From positions 13,382,580 to 13,446,579 of the forward strand of contig NC_088678.1 of assembly GCF_950023065.1 (NCBI RefSeq): DNA of 64,000 nucleotides. The letters run 5' to 3'. A model generated the notes under the pieces. It worked only from the letters and a program-made list of their open reading frames with translations, searched no databases and was not told where the DNA came from. Positions 37,161 to 48,008 of this stretch are shown here, in pieces (within the stretch, counting starts at the first letter, position 1; each line of letters starts with the position of its first letter). The translations under genes and the position numbers were made by a program. The DNA comes from Planococcus citri. Lineage: Eukaryota > Arthropoda > Insecta > Hemiptera > Pseudococcidae.

Positions 37161-40100
37161 ACAAGGGAATAACTCGAGGTCTACAATGTGAATGGGGATG
37201 CGATTTTTGGAAAGGACGTCGTCTGAAACCCTCACAACCGAAATTTCAACTGTCCAAATAAATTTTTTGTTTTTTGAAGATTAAACATTGGCCATTTTCA
37301 ATGATCTCCCTGCTCTTAGAAAAAAAAAAAAAAAAAAAAAAAAAATGGTACAAATTTATTAGCTAAAAAAGATGGCAATTAGTTCTGAAACTAATCCAAA
37401 TTAATTTTCACGCCTTCTGAAGAAATTTTATAATGTTAACAAAAATGAAATCACACCGAAGGCTTCAGAATGACTCAAAATGATAAAATCCGAATTTGGG
37501 GGGGGGGGGGGGGGGTTGGGTTCAGATTAAATAGAACTATTCGTGCAAATTCCAAGAATTTTCCCTCGAAAATATCATTTTTGGTTTTTTGAATTTTCTC
37601 ATTAAAAATATGCTGGTCAAACAAAATAATTAACGCTATCAAGTTTTCCGCCCGGAAATCACCTCAAATGTGGATAAACCCTTTGAATAGGTCGATGATA
37701 CGTCACAACTCGATTTTCAGCAGCCCAAATTGATTTCTTACGTTTACTGAAGGAATCGAAAATTGAGCTGTAGGCTTCAAAATCACCCAGGCATGAAATC
37801 CACTATTTAATTTTTTTAGTGACTGAAAAATAGCAAAAAAGTGACCAAAAATTCGGGAAGTGACGAAAATATTGAGACGTTAGAGCAAAGTAAATTATAT
37901 TACTGGTATTTTAGTCGGGGAGCCCACATAAGGATCCATTGCAAACCCCCCCCCCTTCGGTCCACCAGGACAACTTTTTTCTTGAAGGGGGAGTCCTAAG
38001 GAACATTTCTACTCCTTGTCCCCCAACAAAAGGTGGCCCTACTTACAAAATGGCGGCCATTTTGAGTGACAGGTCAGGCAAAAATTTATCACCTGTCAGA
38101 ATTTCAAGTGCTAAAGTGCATTTTTCGATTTTTGATGAATTTTTGAAAAATCAAATTTAGGCCAAAAATGAGGAAAAAAATCAAAGTTTTACCAAATTGA
38201 CCAAGAAAGCTGAAACTTAGGATATACCCTATTTTTGACACGCCAAATCGATTGGAAACTGTTTCAACCAGTTTTGAGCAGTTCTGGAGCTTCCAGCAGA
38301 TTTTTGAAACTCGAAATTCCCACAAAATTTTATCAAATGGAGTTGGAAGGCTTAAATTCATTCAGCAAACCAATTTCGATACGACATGAAGTCGGCTCCA
38401 GCGACTTTTTGAAAATTACTGGAGCCTCCAGTAGATTTTTGAAACTTGAAATTTCCCTAAATTTCATCAAATGGAGATTGAAAGCCGAAATTCATTCTGT
38501 AAACTAATTTCAATACGCTACGAAGTCGACTGCTGGTGGGTTTAAAGTCGTTTTGGAGCCTCCAGCGACTTTTTGAAAGGTTATATGGCGCTTCTTGGAA
38601 AACTGAAATTTCCAAAAAGTAGCTGGAAGCTTCAAAACCATTTGAAACCACCAAGCAGTCGACTTCATATAGTATTGAAATTAGTTTGAGAAGTAAATTT
38701 CAGCTTGCTAACTCCATTTTGATGAAATTTAGGGAAATTTCAAGTTTCAAAAATCTACTGGAGGCTCCAGTAATTTTCAAAAAGTCGCTGGAGGCTCCAA
38801 AACGACTTGAAATCTACCTGCCGTGGATTTCGTAGCGTATTGAAATTAGATTTTATTTCGTTGAAATTGTAAAACGTGATTTTAACACTTTTTCAAAGAG
38901 TAAAATCTCGGAATTTTTGACCCAAAATTGCTCAATTTTGAAAGTTACAGGAAAAATCAAATGAAAAATTATCGAGCTCTTGCTAGTGTACATATTTCAA
39001 ATGTAAATTCTATAATTTATTTGAAGAAATATGCATAAACGCCTTTTTTAGGGGTGCCTAAAGTGGGGGCTCTAAAAAGGGGTTCAAAATTACGAATATT
39101 GGGGGGATAATCGAATATATACCTCAAGACGTTACGTTTGGCGCAAATCGCAGGTTCCTAGTTTTCCAGGGGTTCCCAAAGTATCGAAATTACGAAGAAT
39201 TGGAAAATTGAATTTCGGAGTACCAGCGGAAAATTTTATTGAGCTCAAAATTTGGTAGGATGGAGGTCTTTCAGGTACTAATAAACCGTAAAAAGCTTTT
39301 TAGCGGAGTTCAAAAGGGTAGGTTCAAAATGGTGGTGCCAAAATTTTCAAAAAAATGAACCCCCCCCCCATTTCTGCCCCCGACGGTCGAAAATAAGAAA
39401 ATCACCTCGCATAACGTTTATCGGGTTCAAATAGATGTTTTACGCTAAAAAAGTTTTTGAAAATAATACTCAATGGTTCCTAAAATTCTTGTTTTATTCA
39501 CAACTTTGGGAACCCCTGGAGCCCAAAAAATGGTCATTTTTGGTTAACTAACCACAGAGTCGTATTTAGGGCATTTATCACAACATTTTAAGAGTGGTTC
39601 AGTCGAAAACTGTGCGGGCCCAAAAAATGGCCTTATCACAACTCCTTCTTTCGAGTTTCAAAAATCTGCTGGAGTCTCCAGAACTGCTCAAAACGGGTTG
39701 AAACAGTTTCCAATCGATTTGGCATGTCGAAAATAGGGTATACCCCAAATTTCAGCTTTCTTGGTCAATTTGGTAAAATTTTGATTTTTTCCCTCATTTT
39801 TGGCTCAAATTTGATTTTCAAAAATTCACCAAAAATCGAAATAGGCACTTTAGCACTTGAAATTCTGACAGGTGATAAATTTTTGCCCCATCTTTGATCT
39901 ACATTTGTACAACGTTTAGAAAATATCGGCTCTATCCAATCACATCGTCTTACATTTTTAATGTTGGACAGTTGATTTTTAATTTTTTTTAAAATGATAA
40001 TTCTGAAGGTTTTCATGAAAAATATTGATCATTTCCTGAAATTTTGCACTTTTTCTTTTTTTCACGACAAATCTTTTAGCTATCTTCGCCGAAATAATGA

Positions 40101-40370
40101 CAAAAGTGACTTGCAAGTGAAAATAGTCAGTAAGTCACTTTTTAAGTGACCGAATTTCATGCCTGATCACCGGAAATACTCAGTCAAATTTAGTCAGGGG
40201 GAGCTAATATTAGTTTCAGAACTAATTGTCATCACTTCTACAAAATAAATATCTACAAATAATTAATGAAAATAGTCGGTTTTGAATGTTTAAAAATTCG
40301 CCAAAAATAGAAAAATCAATTTATGGGCAACTGAAATTTCGATTATGTGGTTTCAAATCATATTCTTGGC
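37161..40370. mobile_element. Diverged family-A foldback, split by a family-B copy
   Basis: The left part (37161-37850) begins ACAAGGGAATAACTCGAGGT and contains GCGATTTTTGGAAAGGACG, matching the family-A tip. The right part (about 40190-40370) contains AAATTCGCCAAAAATAGAAAAAT and the reversed inner-tip sequence. Both parts are clearly diverged from the 25.8- and 52.2-kb copies. The middle is occupied by the family-B element, so A is older here. It contains an A-run near 37320 and a G-run near 37499. Confidence 0.5.
37914..39905. mobile_element. Family-B foldback copy 2, right tip missing
   Basis: The left tip GTCGGGGAGCCCACATAAGG at 37914 and AAAATGGCGGCCATTTTG near 38055 match the 3.2-kb copy. 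The interior has the same GGAGCCTCCAG blocks. The right arm (about 39640-39905) stops before the GGCCGCCATTTTG and GGGGGG tip, so this copy is truncated or the tip was deleted. A smaller palindrome is nested at 39160-39520: CAGGGGTTCCCAAAGT near 39166 and ACTTTGGGAACCCCTG near 39503. Confidence 0.65.
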
Positions 40371-40685
40371 GGATAAGAGGCATCCTTATCAAGGATAATA
40401 GTAGCTTTTACATGTAACGACTCGAATTTTTCAAACTTCATAATCTTCTCATTTTCCAAAAAAAAAAATCAATACAAATTTTTCAAGCATTTCAGTATTT
40501 ATACGAAAAAACGTGGGGGGGGGGTGGAGAAATGATATCGAGGCAAGAGAGCGCAAATCGAGGTATTATTTCATAATAAGCAACTAACGTGATAATTCAA
40601 CAGCTGAAACATACCAATTAGGTAATTATTTTAGTCCCTGCGCGAAAACTACCTAAACTCGACTAATACCGAACGATATTTCCAG

Positions 40686-42435
40686 GTTTCTAGTTTATTT
40701 ATCTGCACGTACGTAATCGCTGGTATTCCACCTCAAGAACAACAAGTGCTCGATAAAGACGTACAAGAAGACTGGAACGCATATTTTTCTCAATTAAACA
40801 CCAAATTCACAACACGAAGCGATGTTTCGCATAAAGACCAAATCGACAATTACTTTCTAAACCCGTTACCCGGATACGAAGCGTTTAACAAATGGTTCTA
40901 CAAAGCATTAGACAACGGCCGGAAATCGATTTACGAGCAAATTAAAAAATCATACGAAGATCCGAACTTCGTGCCTCAAAAGACACTTACCAATACTCCG
41001 TTCCCGATTCCTACTCAGTTCCAAAGAGTATATTCGTGGCTGCTGACGCAAGATCCATCTTTAAATCCGAAAGGTACCGGTACCGGTGGTAACGATGAAT
41101 CGGTGAAAAAACTCGAAGATCATTTCGGTGTCAGCATTAAACCAATTTTCGAAGATTTTTACAAATGGTTGTACGCTAAACAGAACGCAGATGCGGACTG
41201 GAAACAACATTTAGTAGACACGAATAAATTATCTCCTCCTCGATTCAAAGCTCTGGCTGCAACTCCTTTCCCTGTACCTAAAAAATACCACGCTTATTAT
41301 TATTACGAAAAGATGCATCCGAATAATACGATAACTCGGTACAATGTAACTTTAGACGATGAAAAAGCCAAAGAAGTCGTCAACCAATTCTTCGGAGGCG
41401 CCGTTCAACCAGAATACGAAGATTTCTATCGATGGTTTTACGATAAACAACAAGATGACGATCAATGGTTAAGAGAATTGAATTTAGCTCAACATTTAGA
41501 TTTCCCCGAATTACTAGACGAGTTGGTAACGCCTTTCGCTATACCGCCCAAATATCGCTCGTATTTCATCTTATCTGATATTATACATCCAAATAGCACG
41601 CTTCTCGATTCATCTCAAAGTACACCCGCTCCTCAGAAACAACTCTCCAAGAACGAACCCGCTGCTAAAGACACAGTAAACGATTTCTTCGGAGGCACCG
41701 TCGATCCTGCTTTCAGGGACTTTTACAACTGGTTTTACGAAAAACAACGCGACGATGAGAACTGGAAAAGAGAGTTCGATATGGCGAATTATTTAAACAC
41801 GGCCGATTTAAACCTAGCTGCGACGCCATTCCCCATACCGGATGAATTCCATCCATTCTACTCGCTCGCCAATATTCTGAAACCGTCAGGAAACGCATCA
41901 GATCCGAATCAGAAAACTGCTCTGGCCATAGACTTGGATAAACTTCTAAAAGAAGCGAATTCTCTCGGAAATTTCCAAGAATTCAACGATTGGCTAAACG
42001 AAGCGTCGCCTTTCCAGAAGAACTTGCTGAGAAAAGCTTGCGAACTTACTCTGCCTCCGTCTCAAATATCCGATATGAATACACCTTTCCCTGTTCCACC
42101 CCCTCTACGGGATGCTTTCTGCTGGGCAGTTTTTCACGACGACAACACCACCTCCGATCCGAGTGCCATCTTTTACCGAAACGAATTGGAGGAATTTTTC
42201 AAAAGGCCACATTTACCGATACACGATTTATTCTATAAATGGCTGTACGACGTAGAAACTGATCTGGAACGAGCTAAAGCCAGACTAGCCACCGACCAGC
42301 CTATAAAACCGGATTTCGCTGCTTGGATAAGATCCACACCATTCCCAGTACCAGCTGAACATCTGCATCATTTTGCATACATAAACGCCGTCGAATCTTT
42401 ACTGAATATCACCACGAAATCGAAATCCAACAAAG
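40686..42435 (+). CDS. Twelve-module secreted repeat protein, 5' part (modules 1-6)
   Basis: The exon opens at 40686, after ATATTTCCAG|GTT, in phase 0 with VSSLFICTYVIAGIPP, a signal-peptide core. This adds 20 codons to the ORF usually read from the internal GTG at 40746. Six modules follow, starting near 40830, 41100, 41350, 41665, 41930 and 42170. They carry F-[YN]-[KRND]-W-[FL]-[YN] and TPFPIP/TPFPVP/TPFAIP; modules 2-4 share F-F-G-G-x-V-x-P and a D-x-x-W loop. At 42435 the coding exon meets a Copia-like insertion. The frame reads ...S-N-K-G-N up to the duplicated GGTAA, and resumes at 49041 with G-N-A-V-T-E. The ORF that continues to 42482 is LTR read-through, not native C-terminus. With the 3' part the protein is about 1,182 residues plus leader. 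Confidence 0.8.
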
Positions 42436-42439
42436 GTAA
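42435..42439. repeat. Target-site duplication of the Copia-like element, left copy (GGTAA)
   Basis: GGTAA immediately precedes LTR base 42440. The identical GGTAA at 49041-49045 immediately follows LTR base 49040. Five base pairs is the usual size for Copia integration. The copy also supplies the GT of a candidate splice donor (AAAG|GTAATG). Confidence 0.9.
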
Positions 42440-42672
42440 TGTTAAATTAAATACTCGAATCGTTTCATTTTCTACTTTATAATTCAACATATCTACTGGG
42501 AATAATAACGAAACATAACACAGCCATTTCACCTAACGATTACGATACAGTAGGTACCTATTATCAGAACTAAGTAAAATTATCTCACAACATAGGGAGG
42601 GAGAGAGAGAGGGGAAAAACACTCGCACCACACATCGGCATTTATTCTAGATACTAATACGATAATTGAACA
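42440..42672 (-). repeat. Copia-like 3' LTR (233 bp)
   Basis: It begins TGTTAAATTAAATACTCGAA on the + strand and ends AATTGAACA. It matches the right LTR over its length with, by eye, around ten substitutions and several small indels, so the insertion is not recent. Confidence 0.85.
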
Positions 42673-42754
42673 CGACCCCCTAAATGCAGATGTAAAAACA
42701 GCGAAATAAATAATCAACAAAATATACATCTAACAATAAAATACCTACTATACA

Positions 42755-43310
42755 TTATAAAATCGACATTCCAATTCTATGTCTCTCAAACAGCTCGACG
42801 CCTAAAGCTTTGGTGAATATGTCTGCCTGTTGGCTACTCGAAGGGACATATAACAGCTCAATAACACCTTCCTCCACTTTTTCTCTCAGGAAGTGATACT
42901 TGACGTCGATGTGTTTCATTCTTGTAGTGTTGATTTTCGCTGAACAAATCGCACTCTGGTTATCAATAAATATGGGTATTACTCCTTTCAGATTTATCTT
43001 CAGATCGCGAATTAATTTCTGCACCCACATACAGGGTGGCCAGAAATATCGGGTACCCTTCAGAAAGTTTTTCATTAAAAATATAGGTTGGCAACGTGAA
43101 ATAGATGCATATGATTGGTGGAATGTTATCTCTCCAGTCCAACAACCAATCATGTGTTATCATTATTATCATTCACTGTGACCAACCGAAGTATTTAGTT
43201 AGAAAACTTTTTTAGGGGTACCCGATATTTCTGGCCACCCTGTAGCTTCGCAGGTAGCACTGCAAACTGCAATGTATACGGCTTCAGTACTTGATAGGGC
43301 TACAGTGCCT
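42755..43310 (-). pseudogene. Copia-like RNase H domain, interrupted by a MITE
   Basis: Minus-strand reading gives YIAVCSATCEA up to the TA at 43243-43244. It resumes after the MITE with MWVQKLIRDLK, IFIDNQSAICSA, RMKHIDVKYHFLREK and QADIFTKAL, ending at 42755. These are the signature motifs of Copia RNase H. Without the MITE the frame is continuous here. The domain ends 83 bases before the LTR, as expected for Copia. Confidence 0.85.
43032..43242. mobile_element. MITE with TA target site (211 bp), Tc1/mariner-type, copy 1
   Basis: The terminal inverted repeats are CAGGGTGGCCAGAAATATCG at 43032 and its reverse complement ending at 43242. TA flanks both sides (43030-43031 and 43243-43244). 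There is no ORF of its own. A related copy in opposite orientation is at 58153-58373. It splits the Copia RNase H reading frame. Confidence 0.85.
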
Positions 43311-43382
43311 TGTTTCTTTGACTACCAAGACACAATGTTACCGAATACTTTAAAAACATGGCCGCTCACTGATTGACGATCA

Positions 43383-45282
43383 TTATGCACTAACATGATC
43401 AGAATCTGAGTATCCAGCCAATATTTCATCGGATTTTTGAGCTTGGTATAGCAGCCCATAATTGATTGTTTTTTTCACATATCGTAACACCCTTTTTAAG
43501 CTGTTCCAAGCTTCTTGGCTCGGATTTGACTGGAACCTCAAAAGATAACCTACAGAGTAGGAGATATCTGGCGTAATGGCTACTGCTAAATACATCAACG
43601 ATCGAACCAACGATCAATATGGAACGTCAACATTTTCTTGAATTTTATCAATCTTTAAATTACGTTCCATCGGAGTAGATGAGGTTCGCAGTCCATCATG
43701 TTGTATCTTTTCAAAACACCTTTGGCAGTACAATCTTGTTTGGCGCAATTATAACATGCCTTCTGTTCGATCTCGTTCAACTTTGATACCAATGAACGAC
43801 TTTATTTCGCCCACATTCTTGATCTGGAAACGCTCTTTTAAACTTCCTTCAAGGCCGTATGCATTTGAATTAGAAATGACCAATAAATCGTCAACATACA
43901 ACACTATGAACATAATTTCTGCCGCCGTAATTAGAATGTACAAACATTGGTCTGTTTCTGACTGAACAAAACCAATCGAGATCAAATAATCATGAAGACA
44001 ATGGAACCAAAACTTTGCTGAACCTTTCAGCCCATATAACGCTTTATCAACCAAACAGACAAGTTTTTTTCTTCATCACCTTCTACAAACTCAAATCCTT
44101 CAGGTTGCTTCATTGGTAGTTTATATGGTGATTTACCTTTACCATGGAGATATGCAGTTTTCACATCCATGTGTAAAATGTTCAAATCATGTTCATTGGC
44201 AAAAACGAATAATGTAAGTACAAACAGTTGTCATTTTGGCAACTGGAGAATACAAATCTTCGGACGACCAATTAGTAGTCTCTTAATAACCTGAAGTGAC
44301 AATTCTCGCTTTATACCGTTTGTCTTCTTCACTAGGGTTTTTAATGGTACAAACCCATTTGCAACCGATTACTGTATCACCAGGTTTACGTTTCTGTAAT
44401 GTCCAGACACTATTTTTCTTCATGGAATCTATCTCATCATCTACAGCGTCTTTCCATTTTGCTGAATCAACTGAAGACAGAGCTTCTGAATAATTACTAG
44501 GAATATCACCGACAAACACAAACATTGCTTGAGGATTCAATTCAAAATCGCAATATGTAAACGGAACAGGCTTTGGATAAGTACTACAACACAGCTCATT
44601 TTCTGCCTTATCTGCCTCAGGTGAAACTGATTTAACCTCAGTTTTATCTTTACTCGATTGATCCGCAACTGAACTCTTCTGTTTGTTTTCACCTATTTTC
44701 ACAAACACAGGACTGGAATCGAACGTTTCGTAATTCCTACTGTCATCAAACATTACATTACGCGCAATAACCTGAAGTGACAATTCTCGCTTTATACCGT
44801 TTGTCTTCTTCACTAGGGTTTTTAATGGTACAAACCCATTTGCAACCGATTACTGTATCACCAGGTTTACGTTTCTGTAATGTCCAGACACTATTTTTCT
44901 TCATGGAATCTATCTCATCATCTATAGCGTCTTTCCATTTTGCTGAATCAACTGAAGACAGAGCTTCTGAATAATTACTAGGAATATCACCGACAAACAC
45001 AAACATTGCTTGAGGATTCAATTCAAAATCGCAATATGTAAACGGAACAGGCTTTGGATAAGTACTACAACACAGCTCATTTTCTGCCTTATCTGCCTCA
45101 GGTGAAACTGATTTAACCTCAGTTTTATCTTTACTCGATTGATCCGCAACTGAACTCTTCTGTTTGTTTTCACCTATTTTCACAAACACAGGACTGGAAT
45201 CGAACGTTTCGTAATTCCTACTGTCATCAAACATTACATTACGCGCAGTCTTCACTTTATTGGTAACTGGATTCCAAATCAA
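43383..45282 (-). pseudogene. Copia-like reverse transcriptase and upstream linker, frameshifted
   Basis: In minus-strand order, the linker and RT start at 45282-44758 contain KWKDAIDDEIDSMKKNSVW and GCKWVCTIKNPSE. The duplicated second copy is at 44813-44283. RT palm follows at 44054-43749 (DKALYGLKGSAKFWF, LYVDDLLVIS with the catalytic YVDD intact), then connection sequence at 43610-43383 (SLMYLAVAITPDISYSVGYLLRF). Frames are broken near 44280, 44060 and 43700. The motifs are diagnostic of Copia-type pol. Confidence 0.85.
44285..45247. repeat. 481-bp tandem duplication inside the Copia-like pol
   Basis: The block starting AATAACCTGAAGTGACAATT at 44285 recurs at 44766, and both units end CATTACATTACGCGCA (44766 and 45247). 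I find essentially one difference between units (CTACAGCGTC versus CTATAGCGTC). The period is not a multiple of three, so it disrupts the frame. It is either very recent or an assembly artefact. Confidence 0.9.
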
Positions 45283-45353
45283 ATAACCATTTTCATCATA
45301 CCATCATACCCGATGAAAATACCTTTCAATGCTATTGGATCAACTTTCCTACG

Positions 45354-45705
45354 TTACTGTTTGGGAATAAACGCGTAAGCCAACAAACCAAAGACCTGAA
45401 CACAATCAGCACTTGGTCTTTTGTTGTACCATAATTCAGCCAGAGTAACTTTTTCACATAAAGCTGCCGTTGGTGTTCGATTCAAAACAAATACTGCCGC
45501 TTTAACTATATCACCCCAAAACATTTTCAGTAATTTCGAATCAGTAAGCATAGCTCTTGCTCTTTGTAGGATCAAGCAATTCAATCTTTCCACCACCCAG
45601 TTCAGCTGAGGTGCATAGGGTCCAGTATACTGCAAACAAATACCAGCTTGTCTGCAAAAATTGCAAAACTTGTTTCACATATATTTGCCACCTCGATCAC
45701 AACTT
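45354..45705 (-). pseudogene. Copia-like integrase, C-terminal half
   Basis: The minus-strand reading from the junction near 45705 gives RGGKY, then QYTGPYAPQLNWVVERLN, RARAMLTDSKLLKMFWGD, AVFVLNRTPT and LAELWYNKRPSADCVQVFG. This is the Copia integrase core to C-terminal transition. The N-terminal zinc finger and first catalytic Asp are not seen because the mariner copy abuts the break. Confidence 0.8.
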
Positions 45706-47100
45706 ACGAGGTCTGTCAAATAAGTTCCCAGACACCAGGTAGAAAAATGATTTATTTTACAAATTACGATTTATAACAGCGATCCCCTTCAAAGTAGTCC
45801 TCTTCCTTAGCCGCACCAATTCGCTTTTTATGTCCTCTGCACTGCCCAAATGAGTCCCCCTCATGGAATCCTTCATCTTATTGAATAGGAAGAAGCCACA
45901 CAGTGCCAAATCTGGCAAATAGGGGGGGGGCGATGTTCGAGGATGGTTGTGTGATTTTGACTCAAAAAATTGCTCACAGTGAAGGACTAATGTGCTGGCG
46001 CATTGTTGTGGTGGAGAATCCATGAGTTGTCTTTCCACCTTTGGGGTCTTTTCTTTCTGATACGCTCTCGTAACTGCCTCATTGTTGCTGTTTATGCCTC
46101 CCCAGTTATTGTCAAACCTGTTGGCATCCATTCCAAGAGTATCAACCCCCGGCAATTGAAAACCTTCACTCGTGACTTGCTCTTCCTGGCTTTCTTGATG
46201 CGCGGCTCATCTGGCGCCAACCAGACCATGTTGGCTCTTTTTTTTTTACAGATCATACTCAAACACCCAACTCTCATCCCCTGTGATCATGCTAGAAAAA
46301 ATATATTCGCTCTTGTTCGGCCACCAGCCAGTCGCAAACAATCCGCACACGATTTTCTTTTTGGTCTTCTGTCAGGATGCGGAGAAACCATGTGTGGGGA
46401 AACCTTCATCATGTGGAAACTCTCCTTCAAAATACGACGAATGGTCTCATGAGATACACTAGTAGCGACATCTCTGAGTGGCTTCCGGCAGTCTTCGTCG
46501 ATTTCGGTTTGGATCACGTCCACCTCTTCTTTTAAGCTCGCTGTGACTGGTCATCCTTTGCATGGATCATCTGCTACAGAGGTACATCCCTCTCTGAAGT
46601 GCCCTATCCACACTTGTAGAAACACGAACGACCCATGGTATTATCACCAAACACTTCAGGGTTGCCAAACGTTCGGTATTTTACCGAACAGTTCGGTATT
46701 TCCCTGATTTGTTCAGTAAGATTAATTAACCCTTACCGAACAATAGAAAAGTTCGGTATTTTCAAAAAAATCGAGAAAACCCTTCAAAAAAAGGAAATTT
46801 GAGAAATATATTCGGTATTCTCAACAAAAAAAACTAAAAAAAGCACCCAAAAAGCACTTTTTGTGGCGTTCTTTCATTAGTCAGCACTTTATTTTTCATA
46901 CTTTTTACTTTTTTATGGGGTTTTCAAGCAACAAATTTCGTAGACTTTCTTTTTTTTTTTTTTTTGCTTTTCAATTTGCTGTTCGGTAATTCCAAAATTT
47001 GGATTTGGCAACCCTGAAACACTTCCGTCAACATAGCACGTATTTCTTTGTTTGTTTTACCACTATCAACGAGAAATTTCATCACGACTCATTGCTTTAA
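45705..47100 (-). mobile_element. Mariner-family transposon remnant inserted in the Copia element
   Basis: On the minus strand, the N-terminal helix-turn-helix part VMKFLVDSGKTNKEIRAMLT (near 47085-47025) is cut by a hAT-like MITE. It resumes with FGDNTMGRS (near 46650). There follow IDEDCRKPLRDVATSVSHET and ILKESFHMMKVS (46523-46400), then SMITGDESWVFEYD (near 46290-46240) and YLPDLALCGFFLFNKMKD (near 45900). This is mariner order. The usual Cys-Asp before the last Phe-Phe is Cys-Gly here, so a catalytic Asp is lost. The left end ACGAGGTCTGTCAAATAAGT looks like a terminal repeat; its partner on the right is not visible. Multiple frameshifts are present. Confidence 0.8.
46657..47016. mobile_element. 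hAT-like MITE (360 bp) with TTCGGTA-type subterminal motifs
   Basis: The ends are CAGGGTTGCCAAA and TTTGGCAACCCTG. The flanking octamer AAACACTT is perfectly duplicated (46649-46656 and 47017-47024). An 8-bp duplication and CAGGG tips are hAT hallmarks. The interior repeats GTTCGGTATT about six times, resembling subterminal transposase-binding repeats. It sits within the mariner transposase reading frame. Confidence 0.9.
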
Positions 47101-47115
47101 AATTACCATTATAAC

Positions 47116-47946
47116 TCATTGACATATTATTCTAGTTACTGGCAAAATTCTGAGTACCACTGGACTGATAAGAATTAGTTTGACTGCTGCCGCCACCTCA
47201 CGAGGTAAAATTTGAACCTCCACAATGACTACTACAATTATTTTGGCGATTTCCCTGGAATCCACGATTCGTACTGCTCGAATAGAACGCTGCCACCGAA
47301 TCTGACTCAGTTTGACCAGTGTTGGATTCGACACTTTTGATTTTCTTCCTTTCGTGATAGTCAACCAGGATCTGTTTAGACACATCAAGTATAACTTCCT
47401 CTTAGGACTCGATCACAGTAATAATTGACTCGTATGCTTCCGGTAATGTGAGTAATAAAAAAATAACCACATCTTTGTTATCTAGGTTCTTAATTGATTT
47501 TAACTGCCAAACAATACCGTCAAAGGTAGTAAAATGTTCTTCAAGCGAAGTGCTGGGCTGGGATTATATTTTAGTTGCAACAACTTCTTCAGCAACAGTA
47601 TTCGAGTTACAATACTCTTCTGTTCGAATTGATTCTCTAAATTTTTCCACATAGAATAAGCAGTTACCTTGTCTTTCACTTATTCTAAACGGCTATTCGC
47701 AATACATTTGATGATATTATTGCGTGCTTTCTTATCAGCCGTTTTCTGCTGAGTGGTTATATCTGCCAACACGATTTCCGTTTCAATACAACTCAAAACG
47801 CTTAATTCATCCAGCATAGCCTTGACTCTGAACTTCCAATTATCGAAATCATTACCAGCAAACTGATGAATGCCATATTGCTGATGAAAAGCATCTGCCA
47901 ACATGCTTATTTCTGCCGCATATAAACTATGCGAAAAATTACTCAA
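47116..47946 (-). pseudogene. Copia-like gag, frameshifted
   Basis: The minus strand starts at 47946 with MSNFSHSLYAAEISML and FAGNDFDNWKFRVKAMLDEL, a typical Copia gag N-terminus. It continues in other frames with KVTAYSMWKNLENQFEQKS (near 47640), LLQLKYNPS and SKQILVDYHERKKIKS (near 47370), and a Gly/Ser/Asn-rich tail up to about 47110. The Cys-His zinc knuckle expected next is absent because the mariner insertion begins there. Confidence 0.8.
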
Positions 47947-48008
47947 AATTATCCGAATTTACTACACAATCATCGAAAATACAATTGCAAAACAGCGCTC
48001 TGCTGTCA

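Noticed and set aside
42436..42482. C-terminal tail VKLNTRIVSFSTL of the fourth modular gene
   Set aside because: These codons lie in the Copia-like LTR; the same LTR sequence recurs at 48009. The native frame resumes at 49041.
45757..46523. Host gene on the minus strand
   Set aside because: The motifs are those of a mariner transposase, with frameshifts, a lost catalytic Asp and a MITE insertion.
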